From NCBI GenBank assembly GCA_023055425.1, contig JALGPY010000010.1, positions 53,109,665 to 53,173,664 of the forward strand: DNA of 64,000 bases. The letters are read 5' to 3'. Below the pieces are notes generated by a model. That model made no database searches and had not been told where the DNA came from. It saw nothing but the letters and a program-made list of their open reading frames with translations. The translations under genes were made by a program, and so were the position numbers. This document shows, one piece after another, positions 53,425-64,000 of the stretch; the first letter of the stretch is position 1; each line of letters starts with the position of its first letter. Origin of the DNA: Linanthus parryae (taxonomy: Eukaryota > Streptophyta > Magnoliopsida > Ericales > Polemoniaceae).

Positions 53425-55270
53425 CGGCGCCGTTGCCGGGGACAGCGGTAGTATATTTAGTTAGGAATTAGTTTAGAGTACTTTTCTTTAAGTTCAGTTT
53501 TATTTTGACTATTCTCTGTCTATGTGCTTCACTGGTGTCTTTTGAGTTTGTTTTCTCTATTAGAGTTATATTTCTTGCACGTTTTATATCGTTTTGTGTG
53601 CTTTCCGGGTTGATAATCTTAGTTTTACACTACAATTAGAGAGAAAACGTAGAAGTTTAGCTCTAGGCATTATTTTGTTAATCCTAGAATTTCTCACACT
53701 ATTTCATGTATTTTTGTCACGTTTGATCGCACGGGTTGTGTTTCGTGTTTTTTTGGCAGGAAACGGGGCTTGAGAGATGAAGCGGAGAGGATAAACAAGC
53801 TTGGGAGATTAATCGAGATCTAAAACGAAGAAGAAATCGTGAAGAAACAGTGAAAATACATAAAGAGGGGAGACAAATGCAATTTAATGAAGTTTCTTTA
53901 ATGGCACTTTGACCCCCTAGATGAAAAATGGCCAAACACTTGGTGATAATCCGGTGGCAAACGAGAGGGCAACTCACTGAAAGTGTAGGATCACAAATGA
54001 GATCACAAGATCACCCACAAGACCACTATGTGATCCTATGATCAGAAAAGGTGATCCTATGAACACAAGATCACACGCAATACCACAATGTGATCCTATG
54101 ATCACAAAAGGTGATAACAAGATCACAATACTTAAAAAATAAAAGAACGTGACTCTTTTATTAGAGCAACGCACTGAAGGAAAAGAAAAGAAAAAAAGAC
54201 TCATGCAAGGAGAAGGAAAGGGAGGCTAGGGTTCAAGAGAAGGGCTCCTCCATTGAAGATCTATGTTTTTCTTCTTCTTCTTCCTCTCTCAATCTTGTTA
54301 TGGAGAAACTCTAGTATCTTGTTTGGTTGATTACTATTAGCTAGACTCCATTGCTAGTCTTCTCTAGAGAGACTAGGGTTTATGTAGACGAATAATTTTT
54401 CGGGTTTAGACTCTCTCTCATGTAATTATGCTTTGATCTATTGAATGAATATTCAGTTTCTTAAACGTGTTAGTGAGTCTCGCCTATTGACACGGCGTGA
54501 TCATGATTTAATCTTCACGAAACTAGGGTTTTGTTCATAGTTCATCGTTTTGCTTAATGTTAATGTTTATTTTACTTAAATGTTCATGTTCTATGCTCAA
54601 TCCTTAGTGTGAAAGGAGTGATCAAGTGGACACCCTAGCTAATTAGATGAGTGCACGACAGTGACTTAGCCTAATTGTGATGAGAAATTCAACACAATCC
54701 CAAATCACCGAGACCGTAAAGGAGAAGTGTTAGGATTGGCCTTAGTGTGGGTAGATTCGGTAGGATTATTCAGCTGTTCTATGAAACGCTGGACCGACGG
54801 GACCGGTTATCGTACCAATAGATGACCTGCTAGAACGGACCGGTAGATAACATGAGACCAAGAGGAGATTGTAGATAACCGAGACGTAAAATCACATGAG
54901 ACTGACAGGATATTGTCATAGCCTATTACCCGGCTGAACTAAAATAGGACTGACGTGTTACATAGCTGAACCGGAATTCGTCTGCAGCCCTAGGTGATCT
55001 AGAGATTGCCTAGTTTCTCCATAATGTTCTTTAAAAATAAAAATACAAAAAATATTAGCTTAGTTGTTTATTTAATTTTAGTCACTTGTTTGAGTGTGAC
55101 AACTATTCAAATCACAATTCTTCCTCCAGTTACCGTACTCTAAATTAAGTAACTAATTAAATAATCTAAAGTCTGTCCTCGTCGGATCGATAACTCAGGG
55201 TTGAAATACCACCCCTATATTACTTGACCGTGCACTTGCGCATACATGGTAAGAAATCGTGTCAAGTTTT
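53425..55270 (+). repeat. Array unit 7, 1846 bp
   Basis: Sister of unit 6 by shared variants. It has GGTGATAACAAGATC in the GATC subrepeat and CTCTCTCTCATG where others read CTCTGTCTCATG. Confidence 0.9.
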
Positions 55271-57120
55271 CGGCGCCGTTGCCGGGGACAGCGGTAGATT
55301 ATTTAGTTAGGAATTAGTTTAGAGTAATTTTCTTTAAGTTCAGTTTTATTTTGACTATTCTCTGTCTATGTGCTTCACGGGTGTCTTTTGAGTTTGTTTT
55401 CTCTATTAGAGTTATATTTCTTGCACGTTTTATATCGTTTTGTGTGCTTTCCGGGTTGATAATCTTAGTTTAACACTACAATTAGAGAGAAAACGTAGAA
55501 GTTTAGCTCTAGGCATTATTTTGTTAATCCTAGAATTTCTCACACACTATTTCATGTATTTTTGTCACGTTTGATCGCACGGGTTGTGTTTCGTGTTTTT
55601 TTGGCAGGAAACGGGGCTTGAGAGATGAAGCGGAGAGGATAAACAAGCTTGGGAGATTAATCGAGATCTAAAACGAATAAGAAATTGTGAAGAAACAGTG
55701 AAAATACATAAAGAGGGGAGACAAATGCAATTTAATGAAGTTTCTTTAATGGCACTTTGACCCCCTAGATGAAATATGGCCAAACACTTGGTGAAAATCC
55801 GGTGGCAAACGAGAGAGCAACTCACTGAAAGTGTAGGATCACAAATGAGATCACAAGATCACCCACAAGACCACTATGTGATCCTATGATCAGAAAAGGT
55901 GATCCTATGAACACAAGATCACACGCAATACCACAATGTGATCCTATGATCACAAAAGGTGATCACAAGATCACAATACTTAAAAAATAAAAGAACGTGA
56001 CTCTTTTATTAGAGCAACGCACTGAAGGAAAAGAAAAGAAAAAAGACTCATGCAAGGAGAAGGAAAGGGAGGCTAGGGTTCAAGAGGAGGGCTCCTCCAT
56101 TGAAGATCTATGTTTTTCTTCTTCTTCTTCTTCCTCTCTCAATCTTGTTATAGAGAAACTCCAGTATCTTGTTTGGTTGATTACTATTAGCTAGACTCCA
56201 TTGCTAGTCTTCTCTAGAGAGCCTAGGGTTTATGTAGACGAATAATTTTGCAGGTTTAGACTCTGTCTCATGTGTTTATGCTTTGATCTATTGAATGAAT
56301 ATTCAGTTTCTTGAACGTGTTAGTGAGTCTCGCCTATTGACACGGCGTGATCGTGATTTAATCTTCACGAAACTAGGGTTTGTTCATAGTTCATCGTTTT
56401 GCTTAATGTTAATGTTTATTTTAGTTAAATGTTCATGTTCTATGCTCAATCCTTAGTGTGAAAGGAGTGATCAAGTGGACACCCTAGCTAATTAGATGAG
56501 TGCACGACATTGACTTAGGCTAATTGTGATGAGAAATTCAATACAATCCCAAATCACCGAGACCGGAAAGGAGAAGTGTTAGGATTGGCCTTAGTGTGGG
56601 TAGATTCGGTAGGATTATTCAGCTGTTCTGTGAAACGGTGGACTGACGGGACCGGTTATCGTACCAGTAGATGACCTGCTAGAACGGACCGGTAGATAAC
56701 ATGAGACCAAGAGGAGATTGTAGTTAACCGAGATGTAAAATCACATGAGACTAACAGGATATTGTCATAGTCTATTACCCGGCTGAACTAAAATAGGACA
56801 GACGTGTTACATAGCTGAACCGGAATTCGTCTACATCCCTAGGTGATCTAGAGATTGCCTAGTTTCTCCATATATGTTCTTTAAAAATAAAAATACAAAA
56901 AATATTAGCTTAGTTGTTTATTTAATTTTAGTCACTTGTTTGAGTGTGACAACTATTCAAATCACAATTCTTCCTCCAGTTACCGTACTCAAAATTAAGT
57001 AACTAATTAAATAATCTAAATTCTGTCCTCGTGGGATCGATAACTCAGGGTTAAAATACCACCCCTATATTACTTGACCGTGCACTTGCGCATACGCGTT
57101 AAGAAATCGTGTCAAGTTTT
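55271..57120 (+). repeat. Array unit 8, 1850 bp (higher-order position A)
   Basis: Matches unit 10 at diagnostic sites: GAGTAATTTTC, TTAGTTTAACACTAC, ACGAATAAGAAATTGTG, ATAATTTTGCAGG and CTACATCCCTAGG. Confidence 0.92.
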
Positions 57121-58966
57121 CGGCGCCGTTGCCGGGGACAGCGGTAGATTATTTAGTTAGGAATTAGTTTAGAGTACTTTTCTTTAAGTTCAGTTTTATT
57201 TTGACTATTCTCTATCTATGTGCTTCACGGGTGTCTTTTGAGCTTGTTTTCTCTATTAGAGTTATATTTCTTTCACGTTTTATATCATTTTGTGTGCTTT
57301 CCGGGTTGATAATCATAGTTTTACACTACAATTAGAGAGAAAACATAGAAGTTTAGCTCTAGGCATTATTTTGTTAATCCTAGCATTTCTCACACTATTT
57401 CATGTATTTTTGTCACGTTTGATCGCACGGGTTGTGTTTCGTGTTGTTTTGGCAGGAAACGGGGCTTGAGAGATGAAGCGGAGAGGATAAACAAGCTTGG
57501 GAGATTAATCGAGATCTAAAACGAAGAAGAAATCGTTAAGAAAAAGTGAAAATACATAAAGAGGGGAGGTAAATGCAATTTAATGAAGTTTCTTTAATGG
57601 CACTTTTACCCCCTAGATGAAAAATGGCCGAACACTTGGTGAAAATCCGGTGGCAAACGAGAGAGCAACTCACTGAAAGTGTAGGATCACAAATGAGATC
57701 ACAAGATCACCCACAAGACCGCTATGTGATCCTATGATCTGAAAAGGTGATCCTATGAACACAAGATCACCCGAAATAACACAATGTGATCCTATGATCA
57801 CAAAAGGTGATCACAAGATCACAATACTTGAAAAATAAAAGAACGTGACTCTTTTATTAGAGCAACGCACTGAAGGAAAATAAAAGAAAAAAGACTCATG
57901 CAAGGAGAAGGAAAAGGAGGCTAGGGTTCTAGAGGAGGGCTCCTCCATTGAAGATCTATGTTTTTTCTTCTTCTTCTTCCTCTCTCAATCTTGTTATGGA
58001 GAAACTCTAGTATCTTGTTTGGTTGATTACTATTAGCTAGACTCCATTGCTAGGCTTCTATAGAGAGCCTAGGGTTTATGTAGACGGATAATTTTCCGGG
58101 TTTAGACTCTGTCTCATGTGTTTATGCTTTGATCTATTGAATGAATATTCAGTTTCTTGAACGTGTTAGTGAGTCTCGCCTATTGACACGGCGTGATCGT
58201 GATTTAATCTTCACGAAACTAGGGTTTGTTCATAGTTCATCGTTTTGCTTAATGTTAATGTTTATTTTAGTTAAATGTTCATGTTCTATGCTCAATCTTT
58301 AGTGTGAAAGGAGTGATCAAGTGGACACCCTAGCTAATTAGATGAGTGCACGACAGTGACTTAGCCTAATTGTGATGAGAAATTCAATACAATCCCAAAT
58401 CACCGAGACCGGAAAGGAGAAGTGTTAGGATTGGCCTTAGTGTGGGTAGATTCGGTAGGATTATTCAGCTGTTCTGTGAAACGGTGGACCGACGGGACCG
58501 GTTATCGTACCAGTAGATGACCTGCTAGAACGGACCGGTAGATAACATGAGACCAAGAGGAGATTGTAGTTAACCGAGACGTAAAATCACATGAGACTGA
58601 CAGGATATTGTCATAGCCTATTACCCGGCTGAACTAAAATAGGACTGACGTGGTACATAGTTGAACCGGAATTCGTCTACAGCCCTAGGTGATCTAGAGA
58701 TTGCCTAGTTTCTCCATATATGTTCTTTAAAAATAAAAATACAAAAAATATTAGCTTAGTTGTTTATTTAATTTTAGTCACTTGTTTGAGTGTGACAACT
58801 ATTCAAATCACAATTCTTCCTCCAGTTACCGTACTCTAAATTAAATAACTAATTAAATAATCTAAAGTCTGTCCTCGTGGGATCGATAACTCAGGGTTGA
58901 AATACCACCCCTATATTACTTGACCGTGCGCTTGCGCATACGCGTTAAGAAATCGTGTCAAGTTTT
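57121..58966 (+). repeat. Array unit 9, 1846 bp (higher-order position B)
   Basis: Matches unit 11: TTGAGCTTGTTTTC, TTATATCATTTTG, TTTTACCCCCTAG, GACCGCTATGTG and GACGTGGTACATAG. Confidence 0.92.
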
Positions 58967-60816
58967 CGGCGCCGTTGCCGGGGACAGCGGTAGATTATTT
59001 AGTTAGGAATTAGTTTAGAGTAATTTTCTTTAAGTTCAGTTTTATTTTGACTATTCTCTGTCTATGTGCTTCACGGGTGTCTTTTGAGTTTGTTTTCTCT
59101 ATTAGAGTTATATTTCTTGCACGTTTTATATCGTTTTGTGTGCTTTCCGGGTTGATAATCTTAGTTTAACACTACAATTAGAGAGAAAACGTAGAAGTTT
59201 AGCTCTAGGCATTATTTTGTTAATCCTAGAATTTCTCACACACTATTTCATGTATTTTTGTCACGTTTGATCGCACGGGTTGTGTTTCGTGTTTTTTTGG
59301 CAGGAAACGGGGCTTGAGAGATGAAGCGGAGAGGATAAACAAGCTTGGGAGATTAATCGAGATCTAAAACGAATAAGAAATTGTGAAGAAACAGTGAAAA
59401 TACATAAAGAGTGGAGACAAATGCAATTTAATGAAGTTTCTTTAATGGCACTTTGACCCCCTAGATGAAAAATGGCCAAACACTTGGTGAAAATCCGGTG
59501 GCAAACGAGAGAGCAACTCACTGAAAGTGTAGGATCACAAATGAGATCACAAGATCACCCACAAGACCACTATGTGATCCTATGATCAGAAAAGGTGATC
59601 CTATGAACACAAGATCACACGCAATACCACAATGTGATCCTATGATCACAAAAGGTGATCACAAGATCACAATACTTAAAAAATAAAAGAACGTGACTCT
59701 TTTATTAGAGCAACGCACTGAAGGAAAAGAAAAGAAAAAAGACTCATGCAAGGAGAAGGAAAGGGAGGCTAGGGTTCAAGAGGAGGGCTCCTCCATTGAA
59801 GATCTATGTTTTTCTTCTTCTTCTTCTTCCTCTCTCAATCTTGTTATAGAGAAACTCCAGTATCTTGTTTGGTTGATTACTATTAGCTAGACTCCATTGC
59901 TAGTCTTCTCTAGAGAGCCTAGGGTTTATGTAGACGAATAATTTTGCAGGTTTAGACTCTGTCTCATGTGTTTATGCTTTGATCTATTGAATGAATATTC
60001 AGTTTCTTGAACGTGTTAGTGAGTCTCGCCTATTGACACGGCGTGATCGTGATTTAATCTTCACGAAACTAGGGTTTGTTCATAGTTCATCGTTTTGCTT
60101 AATGTTAATGTTTATTTTAGTTAAATGTTCATGTTCTATGCTCAATCCTTAGTGTGAAAGGAGTGATCAAGTGGACACCCTAGCTAATTAGATGAGTGCA
60201 CGACATTGACTTAGGCTAATTGTGATGAGAAATTCAATACAATCCCAAATCACCGAGACCGGAAAGGAGAAGTGTTAGGATTGGCCTTAGTGTGGGTAGA
60301 TTCGGTAGGATTATTCAGCTGTTCTGTGAAACGGTGGACTGACGGGACCGGTTATCGTACCAGTAGATGACCTGCTAGAACGGACCGGTAGATAACATGA
60401 GACCAAGAGGAGATTGTAGTTAACCGAGATGTAAAATCACATGAGACTAACAGGATATTGTCATAGTCTATTACCCGGCTGAACTAAAATAGGACAGACG
60501 TGTTACATAGCTGAACCGGAATTCGTCTACATCCCTAGGTGATCTAGAGATTGCCTAGTTTCTCCATATATGTTCTTTAAAAATAAAAATACAAAAAATA
60601 TTAGCTTAGTTGTTTATTTAATTTTAGTCACTTGTTTGAGTGTGACAACTATTCAAATCACAATTCTTCCTCCAGTTACCGTACTCAAAATTAAGTAACT
60701 AATTAAATAATCTAAATTCTGTCCTCGTGGGATCGATAACTCAGGGTTAAAATACCACCCCTATATTACTTGACCGTGCACTTGCGCATACGCGTTAAGA
60801 AATGGTGTCAAGTTTT
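58967..60816 (+). repeat. Array unit 10, 1850 bp (higher-order position A)
   Basis: Carries all position-A variants of unit 8 and only a few private changes (for example AGAGTGGAGAC). Confidence 0.92.
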
Positions 60817-62661
60817 CGGCGCCGTTGCCGGGGACAGCGGTAGATTATTTAGTTAGGAATTAGTTTAGAGTACTTTTCTTTAAGTTCAGTTTTATTTTGA
60901 CTATTCTCTATCTATGTGCTTCACGGGTGTCTTTTGAGCTTGTTTTCTCTATTAGAGTTATATTTCTTTCACGTTTTATATCATTTTGTGTGCTTTCCGG
61001 GTTGATAATCATAGTTTTACACTACAATTAGAGAGAAAACATAGAAGTTTAGCTCTAGGCATTATTTTGTTAATCCTAGCATTTCTCACACTATTTCATG
61101 TATTTTTGTCACGTTTGATCGCACGGGTTGTGTTTCGTGTTGTTTTGGCAGGAAACGGGGCTTGAGAGATGAAGCGGAGAGGATAAACAAGCTTGGGAGA
61201 TTAATCGAGATCTAAAACGAAGAAGAAATCGTGAAGAAAAAGTGAAAATACATAAAGAGGGGAGGTAAATGCAATTTAATGAAGTTTCTTTAATGGCACT
61301 TTTACCCCCTAGATGAAAAATGGCCGAACACTTGGTGAAAATCCGGTGGCAAACGAGAGAGCAACTCACTGAAAGTGTAGGATCACAAATGAGATCACAA
61401 GATCACCCACAAGACCGCTATGTGATCCTATGATCTGAAAAGGTGATCCTATGAACACAAGATCACCCGAAATAACACAATGTGATCCTATGATCACAAA
61501 AGGTGATCACAAGATCACAATACTTGAAAAATAAAAGAACGTGACTCTTTTATTAGAGCAACGCACTGAAGGAAAATAAAAGAAAAAAGACTCATGCAAG
61601 GAGAAGGAAAAGGAGGCTAGGGTTCTAGAGGAGGGCTCCTCCATTGAAGATCTATGTTTTTCTTCTTCTTCTTCCTCTCTCAATCTTGTTATGGAGAAAC
61701 TCTAGTATCTTGTTTGGTTGATTACTATTAGCTAGACTCCATTGCTAGGCTTCTATATAGAGCCTAGGGTTTATGTAGACGGATAATTTTCCGGGTTTAG
61801 ACTCTGTCTCATGTGTTTATGCTTTGATCTATTGAATGAATATTCAGTTTCTTGAACGTGTTAGTGAGTCTCGCCTATTGACACGGCGTGATCGTGATTT
61901 AATCTTCACGAAACTAGGGTTTGTTCATAGTTCATCGTTTTGCTTAATGTTAATGTTTATTTTAGTTAAATGTTCATGTTCTATGCTCAATCTTTAGTGT
62001 GAAAGGAGTGATCAAGTGGACACCCTAGCTAATTAGATGAGTGCACGACAGTGACTTAGCCTAATTGTGATGAGAAATTCAATACAATCCCAAATCACCG
62101 AGACCGGAAAGGAGAAGTGTTAGGATTGGCCTTAGTGTGGGTAGATTCGGTAGGATTATTCAGCTGTTCTGTGAAACGGTGGACCGACGGGACCGGTTAT
62201 CGTACCAGTAGATGACCTGCTAGAACGGACCGGTAGATAACATGAGACCAAGAGGAGATTGTAGTTAACCGAGACGTAAAATCACATGAGACTGACAGGA
62301 TATTGTCATAGCCTATTACCCGGCTGAACTAAAATAGGACTGACGTGGTACATAGTTGAACCGGAATTCGTCTACAGCCCTAGGTGATCTAGAGATTGCC
62401 TAGTTTCTCCATATATGTTCTTTAAAAATAAAAATACAAAAAATATTAGCTTAGTTGTTTATTTAATTTTAGTCACTTGTTTGAGTGTGACAACTATTCA
62501 AATCACAATTCTTCCTCCAGTTACCGTACTCTAAATTAAATAACTAATTAAATAATCTAAAGTCTGTCCTCGTGGGATCGATAACTCAGGGTTGAAATAC
62601 CACCCCTATATTACTTGACCGTGCGCTTGCGCATACGCGTTAAGAAATCGTGTCAAGTTTT
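60817..62661 (+). repeat. Array unit 11, 1845 bp (higher-order position B)
   Basis: Carries all position-B variants of unit 9. Private changes include AATGGTGTCA before its primer site and CTATATAGAGCC. Confidence 0.92.
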
Positions 62662-64000
62662 CGGCGCCGTTGCCGGGGACAGCGGTAGATTATTTAGTTA
62701 GGAATTAGTTTAGAGTACTTTTCTTTAAGTTCAGTTTTATTTTGACTATTCTCTATCTATGTGCTTCACGGGTGTCTTTAGAGTTTGTTTTCTCTATTAG
62801 AGTAATATTTCTTGCACGTTTTATATCGTTTTGTATGCTTTCCGGGTTGATAATCTTAGTTTTACACTACAATTAGAGAGAAAACGTAGAAGTTTAGCTC
62901 TAGGCATTATTTTGTTAATCCTAGCATTTCTCACACTATTTCATGTATTTTTGTCACGTTTGATCGCACGGGTTGTGTTTCGTGTTTTTTTGGCAGGAAA
63001 CGGGGCTTGAGAGATGAAGCGGAGAGGATAAACAAGCTTGGGAGATTAATCGAGATCTAAAACGAAGAAGAAATCGTGAAGAAACAGTGAAAATACATAA
63101 AGAGGGGAGACAAATGCAATTTAATGAAGTTTCTTTAATGGCACTTTGACCCCCTAGATGAAAAATGGCCAAACACTTGGTGAAAATCCGGTGGCAAACG
63201 AGAGAGCAACTCAGTGAAAGTGTAGGATCACAAATGAGATCACAAGATCACCCACAAGACCACTATGTGATCCTATGATCAGAAAAGGTGATCCTATGAA
63301 CACAAGATCACCCGCAATACCACAATGTGATCCTATGATCACAAAAGGTGATCACAAGATCACAATACTTAAAAAATAAAAGAACGTGACTCTTTTATTA
63401 GAGCAACGCACTGTAGGAAAAGAAAAGAAAAAAGACTCATGCAAGGAGAAGGAAAAGGAGGCTAGGGTTCAAGAGGAGGGCTCCTCCATTGAAGATCTAT
63501 GTTTTTCTTCTTCTTCTTCCTCTCTCAATCTTGTTATGGATAAACTCTAGTATCTTGTTCGGTTGATTACTATTAGCTAGACTCCATTGCTAGGCTTCTC
63601 TAGAGAGCCTAGGGTTTATGTAGACGAATAATTTTCCGGGTTTAGACTCTGTCTCATGTGTTTATGCTTTGATCTATTGAATGAATATTCAGTTTCTTGA
63701 ACGTGTTAGTGAGTCTCGCATATTGACACGGCGTGATCATGATTTAATCTTCACGAAACTAGGGTTTGTTCATAGTTCATCGTTTTGCTTAATGTTAATG
63801 TTTATTTTAGTTAAATGTTCATGTTCTATGCTCTATCCTTAGTGTGAAAGGAGTGATCAAGTGGACACCCTAGCTAATTAGATGAGTGCACGACAGTGAC
63901 TTAGCCTAATTGTGATGAGAAATTCTACACAATCCCAAATCGCCGAGACCGAAAAGGAGAAGTGTTAGGATTGGCCTTAGTGTGGGTAGATTCGGTAGGA
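62662..64000 (+). repeat. Array unit 12 (cut by the window end)
   Basis: Leader and most of the LTR. It lacks both position-A and position-B variants, so the dimer pattern ends here or changes phase. It continues past the window. Confidence 0.88.

Larger units (their letters stand above)
41537..64000 (+). repeat. LTR-leader tandem array (retrotransposon-derived satellite)
   Basis: Head-to-tail units of 1844-1850 bp. A primer-binding-site word CGGCGCCGTTGCCGGGGA occurs at 42348, 44196, 46046, 47891, 49736, 51581, 53425, 55271, 57121, 58967, 60817 and 62662. Each unit is a leader of about 0.56 kb plus an LTR of about 1.28 kb ending ...GTGTCA. No gag or pol lies between LTRs. Arrays of LTR plus leader arise by unequal recombination between LTRs. 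The array continues beyond the window, so its full size is unknown. Confidence 0.93.

Noticed and set aside
41537..64000. Regular repeats considered as a CRISPR array or rDNA
   Set aside because: The unit is 1.845 kb with LTR and primer-site structure. There are no short repeats with spacers and no rRNA sequence was recognised, and the context is a plant nuclear genome.

Overview
This window looks like plant nuclear DNA, most likely from a dicot. It is AT-rich and carries almost no intact host genes. Ty3/gypsy and Ty1/copia retrotransposons, a CACTA-type transposon end, a LINE fragment and MITE-like hairpins are nested inside one another. No protein was recognised as a conserved single-copy gene, so the species cannot be named from sequence alone. 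The layout suggests repeat-rich heterochromatin.

Region by region. 1-5.5 kb: locally duplicated non-coding blocks (three carry a TATA-like box), one possible small gene (2031-2438), foldback MITEs and a LINE endonuclease fragment. 5535-10970: a structurally complete but mutated gypsy chromovirus on the minus strand, with a perfect 5-bp target duplication, two LTRs, an initiator-Met primer site, gag and pol. 12.5-17 kb: a TTGAC-rich tandem repeat split by a 3.8-kb solo LTR with a perfect target duplication. 17.8-19.3 kb: a second cluster of the same MITEs and short repeats seen at 2.6-3.3 kb. 20480-25544 and 36521-41536: two copies of a roughly 5-kb segmental duplication. Each copy holds a long palindrome in which a promoter-plus-ORF unit is inverted against itself, an RNase H-like pseudogene, a copia 3' end, an inserted LTR and a CACTA subterminal region. 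24719-29498: an LTR element (TGATAC...GTATCA, target duplication GGGCT) that splits the copia element and itself holds the CACTA end and a satellite-type LTR element. 30664-32820: a gag-only copia element. 34.2-35.9 kb: a copia 3' end whose LTR is split by a 951-bp solo LTR.

41537-64000 (running off the window): at least 12 head-to-tail copies of a unit of about 1.845 kb. Every unit consists of an LTR, a tRNA-Asp-type primer-binding site and a non-coding leader of about 0.55 kb. This is a retrotransposon turned into a satellite. Parts of it have higher-order structure: two adjacent units are repeated together with an exact 3696-bp period.

The most interesting features are the LTR-leader satellite with its higher-order repeat and uniformly altered primer site, the duplicated palindrome that could give double-stranded RNA, and the MITE hairpins with paired changes in the stem. 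The coding elements all carry stops or frameshifts, so current change here appears to be driven by recombination and amplification rather than by active transposition; this last point is inference.
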